Shown piece after piece: positions 12,948 to 25,870 of a DNA stretch of 64,000 nucleotides. Below the pieces are notes generated by a model, which did no database searches, had not been told where the DNA came from, and worked only from the letters and a program-made list of their open reading frames with translations. Numbering within the stretch: position 1 is the first letter of the stretch; each line of letters begins with the position of its first letter. The stretch spans positions 12,312,292-12,376,291 of the forward strand of contig OX246739.1 in assembly GCA_945910005.1 (NCBI GenBank), given 5' to 3'. Source of the DNA: Isoperla grammatica. Taxonomy: Eukaryota; Arthropoda; Insecta; Plecoptera; Perlodidae. The position numbers were made by a program, and so were the translations under genes.

Positions 12948-13514
12948 ATCACACAGACGAATAACTGTCCATAATTGTTTATTAAGTGGTATAGTTACCA
13001 ATTATTTTTCATAATATTATAATATGGTTTCTTTTCAATCGGCTAAGCAATAATAATTTTGATTGAGCGTTATCTTTATTTGATATACACAATGTTCATC
13101 AAAATATATAACTATCATAACCGAGCAATTGTATGGCGATACTATGTGGCGTGAAACTCCAACCACCCATGTGATTACCGGACTATAACTAATACTCCAC
13201 AAAAGTAACACGTTAGAACTAGATATATAACCGGGAATTCCGAACATTAATGAGTGGGGCCGTATTATTCACAACCCATGTTAATTACTGTTGTTTCCCA
13301 CCGAAACAGATTTCAAGGTACTTCATGAAACAGATCAGGCGCTTCGTTCAGTCACGTGTCTGCGTGGGAACGCGATGCGATGAAATGAGTAGTCACGTTC
13401 CGCCGACGGCGCCTTTTATTACTCAAAACGAATAATATTTCTAGCGTTTCAAACACCATGTTACAAAAAAATACAAATTTTACCTGGTGGCAAAAAATGG
13501 CTAAATGTTTCTGT
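12948..13514. other. Non-coding unique DNA
   Basis: No repeat or domain recognised. Confidence 0.6.
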
Positions 13515-13768
13515 CACTACGTTTATCAAGCGGACTGGGCTCGCAATTGGTGGTGCGAGCCGAGTTTAGTGCGCACCGAGTTCGACTGATAAACGTCTCA
13601 GCTCGAGCTTATTTCAGTTCTGTTAAGAAGCCGATGTAGCCCGGTTTAATATGACTAGGGATAGGGTCTAATAGGAGGAGTCCGGATTGAAGTAAACTTG
13701 CTAAACGGGTTCCGAACTCAGTGCGTACTAAAATCAGTCCGAACTCAGTCCGCTTGATAAACGTTGTG
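13515..13768. mobile_element. 254-bp MITE-like element
   Basis: Ends CACTACGTTTATCAAGCGGA and, reversed, CACAACGTTTATCAAGCGGA differ at one base over 22 bp. The interior is rich in GTTCGA/ACTCAG motifs and repeats an end-like GATAAACGT at 13590. No clear target duplication. Non-coding. Confidence 0.65.
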
Positions 13769-14263
13769 TATAACAACTACAGTCTTAGTTTAAATACCGG
13801 CATTGTTTAAATTTACTTCCAGCAAGACAAACGTAGACACAACACGAACATAAATGTGTTTTGAATTATTTGAATAGCTAAATAACTAGTTGAACTTATT
13901 TTATAAAATCTGTTTTTGGAAGCCAGTTTTAAAATGAGAAGCCACTGTAAGATGAAAAAACACTTTATAACTGAAAATTACCGGCGACCAAATTGAGTTA
14001 TATGAGTCGTCTTCACTCCTCACCAAATCCAAATACGACATTCCTTACAACATCAATCTGTTTATGCTGGATATTCAAATTAATTCTATCCGCGTAGGTT
14101 TCTTTCACAATCGTTCCAACCCGTTGACTGAGCCACAAATCTCTTGGTTCAGGGTTGATTTTCTTATTTTTATGTCTCATAAACATTGGGTTAGTGTGAG
14201 GAACACAAAAGTTAAAACCCTACTATGACTGTAACTTAAAGCCAGGGTTCCGTTATCAGGGCT

Positions 14264-14408
14264 GCACTCAACCATATTACAATACTGGTTCCGTTCTTAT
14301 TTGGAAACAGTTAACCAAATGTTTCTATAAATTAAGCAATGCACTCAACCATTTTACTTGGTTCCGTTCTCATTTGGAAACAGTTCACCAAATCTGTCTA
14401 TAAATTAA
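14264..14408. repeat. 77-bp tandem duplication
   Basis: GCACTCAACCAT at 14264 recurs at 14341, and both copies run on through TTGGAAACAGTT to TCTATAAATTAAG with few differences. Confidence 0.88.
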
Positions 14409-15501
14409 GATAACTATGAAAGTAATTTTTTTTAGAATACAATATACAAAATCACAAACAGAAATATTGGCGTTGCTTTAACTAAGCAAATGATTCACTC
14501 TATTAAAGACGTTCCACTACTCAAAACGTAACATGGGACGTATGTTGTTAGCAATCTGCCTCGGATAATACTACTAACTCGTGGTAAACATGTACCTACA
14601 TGTCATATTATGTCATCACAATACGGATTCAATTAATAATTAACCATAGTCGAGTTATGGTAGAACCAACAACCGAAAACAGTTCAGGCCTACATTTCTT
14701 GATATGTGTAATGAAATACTAGCGGTAATTATTTGTTTTGGCTGGAGGGTGTTTTGGTATTGATCTACCCTCCCCCATGTTTGTTTTGAGGGGCCCGAAC
14801 GTAATGTTCAATGTTCAGTCGCTGAGACTGATCGAAGCATTGGTGACGTCACCCAAATACCCCCAGGCAGTCGGCCGGCATTTCCTTCAACATTAAACAT
14901 ATCTATACTGGCCACGCCGTAAGAAGCAAGGTGTCCCCTAAAATTTTGAGAAGAGACGGTCGCTCCACACGGTCTATTTCAACGGTATTCACTGCGGGAG
15001 TTCCCGATACCTACATTGTATTGACTGCACCAACCGTGAATGGAATGCGACCCTACCACGTCTGGCAGCAGGCGAGCGATATCATCACTACAATACCTCA
15101 GGCAAGAGAACGGGATGCAACTATAGATTAAGGTTGGTAATTGTCACACGCGTCACCACCCTATTACATAATCCGTGACGACAACACCTTGCAAGTTAAT
15201 TTGAAGGGACTATACCACAGTCATCAAGCGGTAACAATACTCTTACTCGTCGCTCTTATTCAGTGGCGCACCAAAGACGGAGGAAAGCCACAGAAACAGA
15301 CTCGAAGACGCCGTAGTTCAAAAATATGTGTTGGTTTTAGAACCAAGGATAACATACACTCCTTCTGAATGCAAAGATAATTACCATCTCTGTCGGTTGA
15401 AACTCTGTCCCAAACCTGTTTACTTGTTCAATTTTTTTTTTTTTTTTTTAATTCAATTCAAAAGCCACACACGCTACAAAGATAAAGCACAGAGCTCTCT
15501 C
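14409..15501. other. Non-coding, with a GC-richer patch
   Basis: Bases 14810-15330 are GC-richer and hold a 65-codon frame (14931-15131) that lacks an ATG start; it could be part of an exon but matches nothing I recognise. Poly(T) at 15432-15449. Confidence 0.55.
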
Positions 15502-15559
15502 CGTCAACATTCGTGTACACATGTCAACATCCGTGTACACCATCAACATCCGTGTACAA
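15502..15559. repeat. 19-bp tandem repeat, 3 units
   Basis: GTCAACATCCGTGTACAC-type units at about 15502, 15522 and 15541, slightly variable. Confidence 0.85.
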
Positions 15560-15823
15560 AGTCATGTTGCTTTCTGACTGAACCCTTCAGTACAATAAAT
15601 TATGCTTACATACCTCGGCAATGCCAGTTGCTGTACTACCGATCTCATCTCAGTGCAGATCCACACATTTTGGTGGGTATATATATAGTTTACCTTAAGG
15701 GCAAAAGCGTTAAATTTTGACAGCCCAATAAAAGGACTATGACTAAATTCGAGAGGTCTCACCCTTCAACGAGGTTGGCTCGTGAATTGAACTGAACCAA
15801 GTAAGTATCCATCCACCTGGACC

Positions 15824-15858
15824 CCCCCCCCCTCAGGATAAAAACCTGGGTACGCCAC
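15824..15858 (-). mobile_element. Fragment of a hAT-like terminus with poly(C)
   Basis: On the minus strand this reads GTGGCGTACCCAGG followed by a short AT stretch and a run of G. This is a common arrangement at hAT-like ends, but the first bases CA and a partner end were not found. Probably a decayed terminus. Confidence 0.35.
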
Positions 15859-15912
15859 ATAACATATCTTCCCCTCGCCCTCTCAAACGAGAGTGCAAGC
15901 CGCTACACGCCA

Positions 15913-15928
15913 CTGTGACGTCACGTGG
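15913..15928. promoter_or_regulatory. CRE plus E-box composite, copy 2
   Basis: Identical to 554-569 over 16 bp and set in a wider near-palindrome (CGCCAC...GTGGTGGCG). Surrounding DNA is GC-richer than average. Confidence 0.35.
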
Positions 15929-16063
15929 TGGCGCCGTGCTGCTATCTGGCGGTGTGACATCGTACTACAGTGTGAATGATGCAATTATGCTATTCGAGAC
16001 GATTTGTGGGGATAGATGAGGATGTAGGGAAATTTCAAGTAATCCATGTTAATAAAAGTATAC

Positions 16064-16160
16064 AACCGATATGGATAGATGAGACTTAATAAAACAGGAG
16101 TCTTTCTGGAGGTTTTTTAGTTCAATTCCAGCCATCAGCCATACTAACTGAAGGATTCTG
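16064..16160 (+). repeat. SINE-like fragment related to 10740-10795
   Basis: Shares ACCGATATGG-type lead-in and an AGTTCAATTCC B-box-like core with the fragment near 10740. Too diverged to define ends. Confidence 0.3.
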
Positions 16161-18548
16161 AATAATTTACATTAAGAGAAGGCATATTGGACTCTTCTGA
16201 AACGTTGCTTAAAATGAATTGTGAATTCTAGCAAGAATTCTTTTCTATTGATACAAAAACGTAGGCAGGTAAACATTCTATCGAGTGAGTTTAGAAGTAT
16301 TTCTATAATCAATTGCAGACGCCACATATTATACAAAATGTAGTAACTTCACCCCAAAAATCGAAAATCCCTCCTCAAATATTACTATGCGAAAATTTTC
16401 ATTTTTGCCAACCACAGTGTTCTAAAATGGCGCACTATTCCAATACGGCGGTCAAGTATCACCCAACCCTGAAACCCTGTGTGGCCATGCGGCACAAATG
16501 CCGTTCTATTGGAAATATGTAATGTTCCGGCCAGATGTGTGCTTGTGATGTTAAGTGAGTGGTGAGAACGCGGATGAGGGCGGTGCACATTTTGATAAGA
16601 AAGGAAGGGGGCTAGGGGAGGGGGGTCCTTAAACTATAGGGGTCATCGTCTAGCCTGGACCCTAATCTCGAACTTTACAAATATATGTGAAATAGTCCCA
16701 TATCACTTCAATTCGAAGTTCCGATTAAAAAACGACTGCACTGAAAACTGGAGGGTTAAAAAAAAACAGAAACGTTGACCAATAAGATTCAAGCCATTTT
16801 AAGTTGTCGAATATTTCACAAACTACTGTTACTAAGCTCTCGCAGCATCGGAACGGCATCGGAACGGTGTGGTCGTGTTAGAATACACAGTATTTTGATA
16901 CCGTATATGAAGAGACCAAACGTGAAAAGTCCGGTCGAGTCTGGAATTCAACTTTTTATAAGCGGTGAGGAAATGACGTCAGGATACAAGTGTTACACAC
17001 AAAAAAGTGTTATCCAAACAAGGTGGCTCATTCGTGAAATATAGCTTAAATGCATCGAGTCAAATTTGAAATACCAAACGGTTTAAATAAATATTAAATA
17101 ATGTTATCAATATAATTTCAAGGTTTGCTTGAATTTTAACGTAATGTTGCGAATGAATCGTTAAACGTTTGTTGTTTGAGTTTTCGTCGTTCATTCTGCA
17201 CATTTACATGTATGTTAATTTCTCACTGCATAAATTAGCAGATGTGTCGGGTTTGGCACTACATGCATTTTAAATGGAACACCATGATAGATCTAATATT
17301 GACATAACTCAATATTGAAAACTGACAATCAACAAGACGGAATATCGCACAGTTTTAATCAAAGCTTGATAAACGAATCAGCCGCTACAGGCAACGCTAA
17401 AACAAAAGAAATTCAAACAGATAGAAGCGATTCGTGGAAGAGTTTAAATTGATTTTCAATATTGCTATCGTAAATACACATTGTGATTGGGCGAGCGTCC
17501 ACAAACCATATCATATGCTGAAACTTCTTTCTCCATAATTAAATTCCACATTCCTTACACACCTGAAATTAAATAATATAAAAATAAGCAGCGGGAAACT
17601 CAACTACAGCAGTAATTAAAATATAAAATTAAGATAAAACGGATGTGCATGTTGAAAAATTGTGTATGTTTTCAAAATGAATGCTGTGAGGAACTTAGTT
17701 CAACATGAGTACACAGAATTTTAGTTTGACGAGAAAAGCTATACAGGCGTCATTTTAGTGCATTTACTTTATACTTCAGTAAGAAATCGGATATTGTATT
17801 ATTATACAAAATTTCATTTTTAATTAGATGGTGAGCTTATAATTTATTGATTTACGATTGAAGATAACATATTTAATTTTTGCAAACACTTTTTAAATGA
17901 ATCATTTACCAATTTTTGTATACTATAGGGAAGAATCATTAATTTTATTTCTACCAAATTCTGTAATTGGGTCATGAAGAATGACAATCCATAACTTACT
18001 AGTCACCACGTCCGCGTCATCAAGTAAGGTAAGACACATATTGATAAAAAGGTAAACAAAAGTTTTGAATGAATTATGGGCTATATTGTTACGAACTGCA
18101 AGATTTGAGATTTATCAGTAGCTTGACTGAAAACATACAATGGATTTGTAAAAGAGAGCGATGCTTTGTTATATATTTCAGAACCTATAATGGATTGTTT
18201 TTATTTTGTTTCTTTCTTTTTGTATGGAAGAGTTAAAGATATAATGAAAGAAGAGTGGATTCTACTCGCTCGGGAAAAGTTTACTAAAGTAACGGATAAG
18301 AATAGCAGCCAGTGATTTTTCTACTTGTTCGTACCAGTAACACAATCGGCCAAGAACTTGGAATACAATCAACCAATACCATCATCCAGCTTCAGTTCTT
18401 CTTTCTATTTTATTTTATTTTTTCCAAAAAAACTTTAGTGGCAAAAGAATGAGCGACCATCCCTTCGGCAATGTTCGCCCCGAAGTTCCGGGGGGTTCGT
18501 AAACCACGCCAACTTACGACTTTCGGAATCAAACTTTGTGTCCACGCT

Positions 18549-18731
18549 TTAACAAGATTTAGATTCGTGCTGAAAAAGCAAGTCCGAGTAAATTCTATTC
18601 AGCTCCCTTAGCGGGCGGGCAAGCTTCTCGGCGTCTTCATCAGCACGTGCGACGCTGGGTGGCTGGCGTCGCAACGCTGACGTACGTGCTTGAAACAATC
18701 CTGGGTGTCCATTCCCACGCAGGCACGACAT
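18549..18731 (-). CDS. Uncertain small ORF or exon, 60 aa
   Basis: Not recognised. The minus-strand ATG has a favourable context (CACCATGT) and opens a 60-codon frame ending at TAA, with GC-rich, codon-like composition unlike the AT-rich neighbours. The product is Arg/Leu-rich, with no signal peptide or membrane segment; the centre (DEDAEKLARPLRELNRIYSD) could be helical. It could be a small protein, a terminal exon, or a chance frame in a GC-rich patch. No partner exon was identified. Confidence 0.25.
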   Translation of the reverse strand: MSCLRGNGHPGLFQARTSALRRQPPSVARADEDAEKLARPLRELNRIYSDLLFQHESKSC

Positions 18732-21120
18732 GGTGACACTTCATTTCATCACGATTGTCTCACTTCTAGACTTTGAGAAGGTTTCAAACCTGTAACGGCG
18801 CAACGAACGATACTGTGCCCTTGTTTATATTGTGGCTTCTAATGCAGAAGGTCTAAGGTTCGCTCCCGAATCGTGGAGTATTTATAACTAGTAGAAAGTG
18901 ATGGCCTTCCCTACGAGGACTGGATAAGGAGTATTATAAGAAAATAAATAACGTGATCGTTTACAAAACATTCATGGTCGTCTAAAAAGTATTCTTTGAT
19001 ATTTTGGGTAATTGTTGCGTGGATACACCACGATTTACTAGGGCGCTCACGTTTACATCAACATTTACGTTCCTATGTGAATGAAAGAACAAACAAATAC
19101 ACATAAACGATCATTACAAAAAGACAAAGTGATACATTTCCCGGCATTGTTCAATGAACACATCATAATACATGAAAAGTCCTTCCAATACCTGACGTAT
19201 ATTTAATTATGTATTTAGGCGCAGTTGGCATGTTGTGAATAACAACGGCTGTCATTGCCACTAAGTTATAAACAAAATATATTAAGCTAGTATATTATTA
19301 GTTAGTAATGAAATGTAATTAAGTTTAAAATCTTTCTTCTCCCGAAAGATAAACCTGACGAGTGATAACTTTGTTCGTATTTGATATTTTCTTCCTTACG
19401 TCGCACGTGCAAATACTTTTTGCATGGAGTGTACCATAACTCGAGAAACTTTTAAAAAGTTATTGTCAATAGATCATTTAGAAAAGTTAAGACGCTCGAA
19501 AAGTTGTTCGGTTCCCATGAAAGCAGTGTCTTGTAGAGCAGATCTACACCGTGTTGGAACTTTTCAACATTTTATCATACACAGATTTCCACCGATTTCA
19601 AACACACGAACAACTCCAATTAAAAATGAGGACTGTAATTAAATTAAATTAAATTGAAAACATAAACATCACTAACGATTTTTAAAACAGTTGGCCAATC
19701 ACATTTGAAATGCGAATGTTTTAACACACATAAAGAGTTAATTAAATAGGTCAAACCTCAATGGTCTAGTTCCACCAGTGGGCGCTGGAAAAGATTTGCA
19801 GAGCCAGCTGGTTTTCTCACTGTTAATTGTGTTAAAGTGACAATCAAGACATTAGTTACTTAAAGTTTCTTTAATTAAGTGCATTTTCGCTCAATGTTCT
19901 GTAAGTGATTCCTTTTTAAAATTCAGGAAAAAAACACTATTTTAAGTTTAAATACATTAATAATATCAGGTTTTCATAGGAATAGCTACTGTGGGATGAA
20001 CACCGTGGTTGTACCATATGCGCCGCTCTCCAAGTGACGAACAAGGTAGTATATTAGGATTTTGGATAGTTAAGAAGGAATATCCGAAGGCTGTTAGTAG
20101 TACTCAATCCCAGTATTCGTCTTTTCATAAAATATCTTAACAGTAACCTAGCGTTTAAGATGGAATAACTGGAAGAATTTTCCATTATAAGGGAGACGCA
20201 TGAAAACAGCGCTACCGCCAAAAGTGGTTGGGATACACTTTGACTTGAAACACATAGTGACACTGATGGACTCTGTGTATCGATCAAAGGTTCGTCACGT
20301 TTTAAAAATGTTAACTGATTTGTGTCCTAACCGCGTTTCAAACCCCACGAGCCGCCACTGTAATAGATCCAGCTCCATTCATCCATTAGTATCTCAACTC
20401 TGGACCTAGTTTAGACACTGCCACATTTCGTCTCGTTACGTTAAAATGTTTGGTGGGTGCTCAATCAATTCTGGGGCGTTTTTGTTTATACTAGTGCGAT
20501 GACATGAGGTGAAAATTGAAACGCCCAGAGTAAACGTAAGTATATAGGCAACTGAATATTGGAAAATGGGCGATGTTCCCCAGATCTCGGTAGTTAGTAC
20601 ACACAGGTGTGAAACGGTGTTCAGTAAGGATGTCAACAAAAACTAGTGGTACGTCCTACGTTAATATTCATCAAAAACAATAATTTATTTCGTGTAGGTA
20701 TACTCAAAACGTCCTCCACTATTGATATAAATAGTTAATCATGTATTAATATAATAGCTACCCAAGTTGCACTGTATAGCTTGATTATGTCACAATAATA
20801 AGCACTATACGGTGTTGTTTAGGGGCAGGACTATACTCTGTGGACGTTATGTCAGGTTTATTATAGTGATGTACCGGACGAGAATGACTCTAGTCAGCCT
20901 ACGCCCAAGGATTACAACACATACCAGCGAAGCCAACACAGAATCTAATTCTCTTAAGTAGTTGTGACTGTGAAAGGGGTAAGGTGTGATGTTGGAAAGC
21001 TGGCAACGGACTATCAGAAGTAAAACATTCCAGTCACTTGACTGCACGGATGGGATTTGCGGTAATCGAAGACATGCTATATTGACATTGCTCAAGCCTA
21101 GCCTCAAACAGGTGCTGATA
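18732..21120. other. Non-coding unique DNA
   Basis: A weak B-box-like GGTTCGCTCCCG lies near 18858. Frames around 20054-20640 run on both strands without domains. No repeats of note. Confidence 0.6.
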
Positions 21121-21267
21121 AGGCGCTTTCATGGCAACACAGCAACACGTTTTTTCCGGACCGGCAGATCACGTGAACCAATCAAAACTTGCCGTGCCTG
21201 CCCTGATTGGTTCACCTGACTTGCCGGTCCGGAAAAAACGTGTTGCCGTGTTGCTATGAAAGCGCCT
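21121..21267. mobile_element. 147-bp MITE, almost wholly inverted repeat
   Basis: Two 64-bp arms (21121-21184, 21204-21267) starting AGGCGCTTTCAT match at 59 of 64 positions around a 19-base loop. ATA is present on both sides, compatible with a 2-3 bp target duplication. Each arm holds an inverted CCAAT motif. The element could form a long hairpin if transcribed. Superfamily not assigned. Confidence 0.75.
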
Positions 21268-22919
21268 ATAGATTCACAATTTTGCGCTGAAATAAAACGG
21301 GCGGTGCTAAACACCTAGAAATTGGCCCGTTTCAGCCTGGGCAGGGGGGAGGCGTTCCAGTCAGGGGGCTGATAAGACTTTGACACTCCTTGGTGTTGTA
21401 ACAGGCTGTAAAGCTAACACTATTTTAAAGTTGGCTGCACTGAAAACAAGTCAATAGCCACAGCTCGAAAAGATATTCGACGACGCATCATTAATCGTCA
21501 TTGACTCTCGTCATCTGTGACTAAAAGTTGCAACAAATGTGACTAATCGTTATTAACGATGAGGGGATCACTGTCAAACCGTTTCATTCGGTATCTGGCG
21601 ATAATTTAATAAAATGTTACGGAAGCATTGGTGCTTCACATCTCCACGTTATTTATAACGCAAACAAATCGAAAAAATGGATTCCAGTCGTATGTAGCTC
21701 GCTCCAATGCTGTATTTATCTGAATTATTTACAGTGCCGCTGTACAAACACGGAACACAACACATAATACAAGCGTCATTGAGAAGATCGTTAAATCAAT
21801 CTCTCGTTAACCTTAACACGTTGACTTAACGTACTGGCACTGCTAATTTAACTACCGGAATAATTAGCTGAGCGCTAATAGTTAGTGGATATTAATTATG
21901 ATGAACCATATTTCCCATTAGCAACAGTGAGACGTACATGTGATGGTGGTATATCACAATGTGTGTAGGGTTTACTCGCTAAGCCTTGTGTAAGCTCCTT
22001 ATCCCGTCGTGGTTATTTAATAAGAAAATGTAAATAGAAGTTCCGAACATTTCATATAATCTTTAATTCGCAACGAGAAGAGATTACTTGATTTAGTAAC
22101 CAGCCGTCGGCTTGATAAAACTTGAGATAAACATCCAGTTCGACTTACGAAATTAGTCTTAACACTGAGTTAACAGACAACCGGGCTGACTTGTTCATGT
22201 CTTTCTGCCGATGTTAATAGAAAACAATGTCTACGTCCCTTTGTCTTGTTTCCATTGCAATTCCGGCCAAGAAGTGAAACTAAATTAAGCTCTGGAATGT
22301 CTTTTAAATAATTCAAGTCGTTGCTATTTACTCTGGGTCGTTGTGAGAGCCCTAGAGTAAATGGGTTTTCTTATTTCGTCTGTGCATCGCAGTGCTTGTC
22401 ATTTGGCCTCTTCTCTGTCATTATTCCCACTAATTATACTCCCCCTCAATTGACCAGAGGACAGATGGCTGACGCATCGTCTCCCTCCCCCCCCCCCCCC
22501 TCCCCCCTACAACTTGGGTGCATGGGAGATTATTATGTCAACGCTAGGGTATTGGTAGCCAGGCGATGTCCCAGACAGGATTAAATTATTGCTGGAGCTT
22601 CTGCACCTTAATTACACCATTCTGCAAACGCCATTCACGAGCCGTCCTCCTTCGCTTCCACCCACTCCTTGAGAGTAAGTGTTCATGTACGTTGCACTTG
22701 CATTACACTCAAGTACAATGCGTCGACATTGACATTTTAATTACATACGAGTAAATGTATAAGAAAGTAAAAAAAAAAAACTAGCTAAAGTCACGTTTTC
22801 ATATTCTGCCTTATACACTATCATGATGGCCGCTTGGTATAGCGTGCGTGCAGAAACTATGCCATACATCACAGACATGACTGTATGAACATACACGTTT
22901 CAAGCTATAGCCAGGTTCT
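21268..22919. other. Non-coding unique DNA
   Basis: Bases 21790-22160 contain several TAAT-type motifs and read as low-repeat DNA, possibly regulatory. C run at 22487-22500. No gene recognised. Confidence 0.55.
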
Positions 22920-23037
22920 AAGTGATAAGAGTGGTCGAACAGAATTGCCCTAACCAGAAATCGAACCCGATATATCCGATTGTACGTATACTTGACGCTT
23001 TACCATTCTACTTAATCTGGCCAAAACGACCAGTTAT
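22920..23037 (-). repeat. tRNA-derived SINE-like fragment
   Basis: On the minus strand a D-arm-like GAATGGTAAAGCGTC is followed about 30 bases later by a T-arm-like CGGGTTCGATTTC. These are RNA polymerase III A- and B-box-like motifs in the right order and spacing. The acceptor stem does not pair well, so it is not a working tRNA. The sequence after the B box resembles that at 52085-52151. Confidence 0.5.
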
Positions 23038-23252
23038 TTCTAAATTGTCATTTGTTTCGTAAATGTCGCCACATGAGCGATCGAAATGTAGAGTACATTT
23101 GCGCGATATCTTTGTGATGTGTTTGAACAACTACTTTAGACTCTAATGTTATTGGATCGATTCCCAGAGAAGCAAACGTTTCCTGGAACGGGTATCATGT
23201 ATATATGTGTGAGATCAGAGGTGTGTAATTGTAGATGATAGAGAGCGTGGGA

Positions 23253-23269
23253 GGGGGGGGGGGGGGGAG

Positions 23270-23322
<53 letters not shown>
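23253..23322. repeat. Poly(G) followed by (GA)n microsatellite
   Basis: A run of 15 G (23253-23267) followed by about 55 bp of GA repeats gives an all-purine strand apart from one C, which is prone to triplex formation. Confidence 0.95.
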
Positions 23323-23324
<2 letters not shown>

Positions 23325-24553
23325 AAATATCTACAATTCAGAGATTCGTCCTGTGATAATCTGCTCCATATTCACATCCGCTGTGAAGACGAAGCTAATT
23401 GAACACGATGTTGCATCCAAAGGTTTCCGTTTAGTTCAGATAATATAACACGTCGTCCTGTTGGTGACATGTTACACAGTCATCCCCAACAAAGAATATT
23501 ATGTTGATGCTTAACCTAATTATCAGTAATGTAATAAAGTACACTCGACGAAATAATCGCGGTCACTATAACTTAAAACAGAACAGTTCTACTAACATAC
23601 AAACAATATAATCAGGTGCAGAGCATTAGCAAACCGTTTCACATGTCGTATATAATTAAAAACTTCACACACGACCACTGAAAAAACCTTCAGAAATCGT
23701 TCAAATATTAGTTAGTCTTTTGGAGTTGTTTTAGAAACTCACAATAATTGGTGTTATAGATATTGAGGAACTTGTATATGCATGGAGGCACATCGTGACT
23801 GAAATCCTAGGTTGTCGTGTAAAAACGTGACATTGTCAGTTCTCGTCTATTCATGAAGGCATGTATGTTGAGTTGATTAGTAACGTATTGTAAAAATATT
23901 GAGTTACATTATTCCTATCCGTTATCAGTTTTCCACCGGACGGGAAGGAACCTAAATTAACTAAAACTAAAAAGATTAAAAGGAAATACTAAATTAGCGT
24001 CTTCCATAACGATGAGATTATATAAAATATTCACCATTCAGATGAATAATTAACAAATAAGTGCAAATTATGGAAAATATGGGTTTTCTGTCTCGATGGG
24101 GCTGGATAAGAATCCTCACTGTAATTTCTGAGAAGAACGTTATTATATCACTTCCGAGAAATCGACAGTAGATTTTTATATCGGACTATGTCAATTTGAT
24201 TTTAGAACGCCAAACCAAAAGATGAGAACGTATGCTAGTAACTAAACATCAATTAACATGCATGCAATTACTAGATACTTTGTTTTAACAAACGTTCAGT
24301 AAAGTCCCCTGTGCAGTTCTTGGATGCTGTTATATCATCACACACAGACCCAAATACTTACAAATCAGGAGGTTTCTTTGGACAGTATTGGAATGCGCTC
24401 GTCTAGGTCAAGTTCGGTCCCCAATAGCATCAGGAAATGACTCTTGTTTTTACGATTATTGGCCAATATATCCCTGCGCGTAAGGGTGATGCCGAGAAGA
24501 GAATGTGGTGTGGAAGTACCATCACAGGGTGTCTTGATACAAGGATAATAATA
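23323..24553. other. Non-coding unique DNA left of the hAT element
   Basis: AT-rich, no domains. The last bases include an (AAT)n-like run in which the hAT element inserted. Confidence 0.6.
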
Positions 24554-25063
24554 ATAAAGACCAGTGGCGTAGCGCAGAAGTCGGGGGCCCCCCCGCGACA
24601 TTGGCCATTGGACATGGTAGGATCAAGCACGGGGGTTATGGGGGGCGGAGCCCATGAAAAGCGCCGCAGGCGAAAATTTTGAAAGCACGTTTTTAGAGTG
24701 CATTTGGTGCGTTTTAGAAAAAAGTGGTGGGCTGAATGTAATACCGAAACAATGTAGTTTGTGTGCGTCAATTTGTTTTTGTCGTCATGTCGAGTTACAA
24801 TTCACAGCATCATTGCAACATATTAACGTTTGATCTTATTTTCAACCCCCCCCCCCCCCCCCCTCCCATATCCACCACTTCCACGCGACGTAATAATAAT
24901 GTATACATTTATCTACTAAAACCATAATAACATATTATTATATCATCAACAACAACAACAACAAGTATGATAAGTTTTAAATATTGATAAATCAAATAAC
25001 CTACGTTTTGATCCTCCAACTGCAATTCTGGAACGTTTCCTAGCCGTTTAGGCTTTTAGTGTA

Positions 25064-25294
25064 TTATTGTCTGGCAAATCGAGCTTTTCGGCGTGCGTTA
25101 GCGTCCGCGAACTCGTCGAACAATGTATCTATGTTTAACTTTCGTGTTCTTTCACCCTCGATACCAAGCAATGCCAAACCACTGAGTCGATTCTCACTCA
25201 TTGAGCTTCGCAAATAGTGTTTAATTAATTTTAATTTAGAAATAGATCTTTCGGCACCCGCTGCAGTTACGGGCACTTTTATAAGTTCTACCAC
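25064..25294 (-). pseudogene. hAT transposase C-terminal (dimerisation domain) remnant
   Basis: A 76-residue minus-strand frame contains the signature AERSISKLKLIKHYLRS followed by LSGLALLGIE, the conserved hAT C-terminal dimerisation region (Dimer_Tnp_hAT family), and ends in a basic tail. Known hAT transposases of this group also have a BED or TTF zinc finger and an RNase H-like catalytic core; neither is seen, so it cannot catalyse transposition. The annotated ATG may not be the natural start: an AG follows an AT-rich stretch at about 25286, so this could be a last exon. The ends of this element flank it correctly, so it belongs to that transposon. Confidence 0.85.
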
Positions 25295-25870
25295 TCATTG
25301 TAAATAATATATATATTAAAAAATAACATAGTAACAGAATATTAAAATAGAAACACTAACATAACACTTCGTGACTCCACACAGAAGAGAACATTCAACA
25401 CATATTCACAAAACTACTACGATTTCACTCAATTCACAATAAGAATGTAAACTTTGCGCACTGTTATCAACACATCCGATCCAGCACCATATTTGACACC
25501 ACTTTATTAATCGCATCACCTACAGTCTCACTCCCACGCTGAGATAAGCCTCTATCAGTGAGGGAGTCCGAGAGAAAACTGACCTCTGAAATAATTTTGT
25601 GTAAAGGGTGGAAGCTAGCTACAAAACAAAGTTTATTGTTAGTGGGGGTAAGGGTAAAATTTAAGGTTCATTGGCATTTTCGGTGACATCAGACTGTTAG
25701 TATTACAACACAAGTGCATTTCGATTTCGCTAACCCATACATCCGGTATAAAATCGTGAACGATCCCAAAATTTTTGAAAATTTTGCGAATTTTGTAATT
25801 TTATTTAAAATACATTTTAATTGATTTGTTGTCTTATTTGAAATTTTCATAATATACGATCTATATCATC

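Larger units (their letters stand above)
15560..18548. other. Mostly non-coding unique DNA
   Basis: Apart from the hAT-like terminus at 15824, the CRE/E-box composite at 15913 and the SINE-like fragment at 16064, no feature was recognised. The 67-89 codon frames between 16313 and 17044 lack domains. From 17050 to 18430 the DNA is strongly AT-rich. Confidence 0.6.

Noticed and set aside
15261..15918. hAT-like element bounded by CAGTGGCGCACC and CGCCACTG
   Set aside because: Ends match over only eight bases, there is no target duplication, and the interior shows no element structure.
22957..23010. Functional tRNA gene on the minus strand
   Set aside because: D- and T-arm-like motifs are present but the acceptor stem does not pair and no clear anticodon arm is formed; better explained as a SINE.
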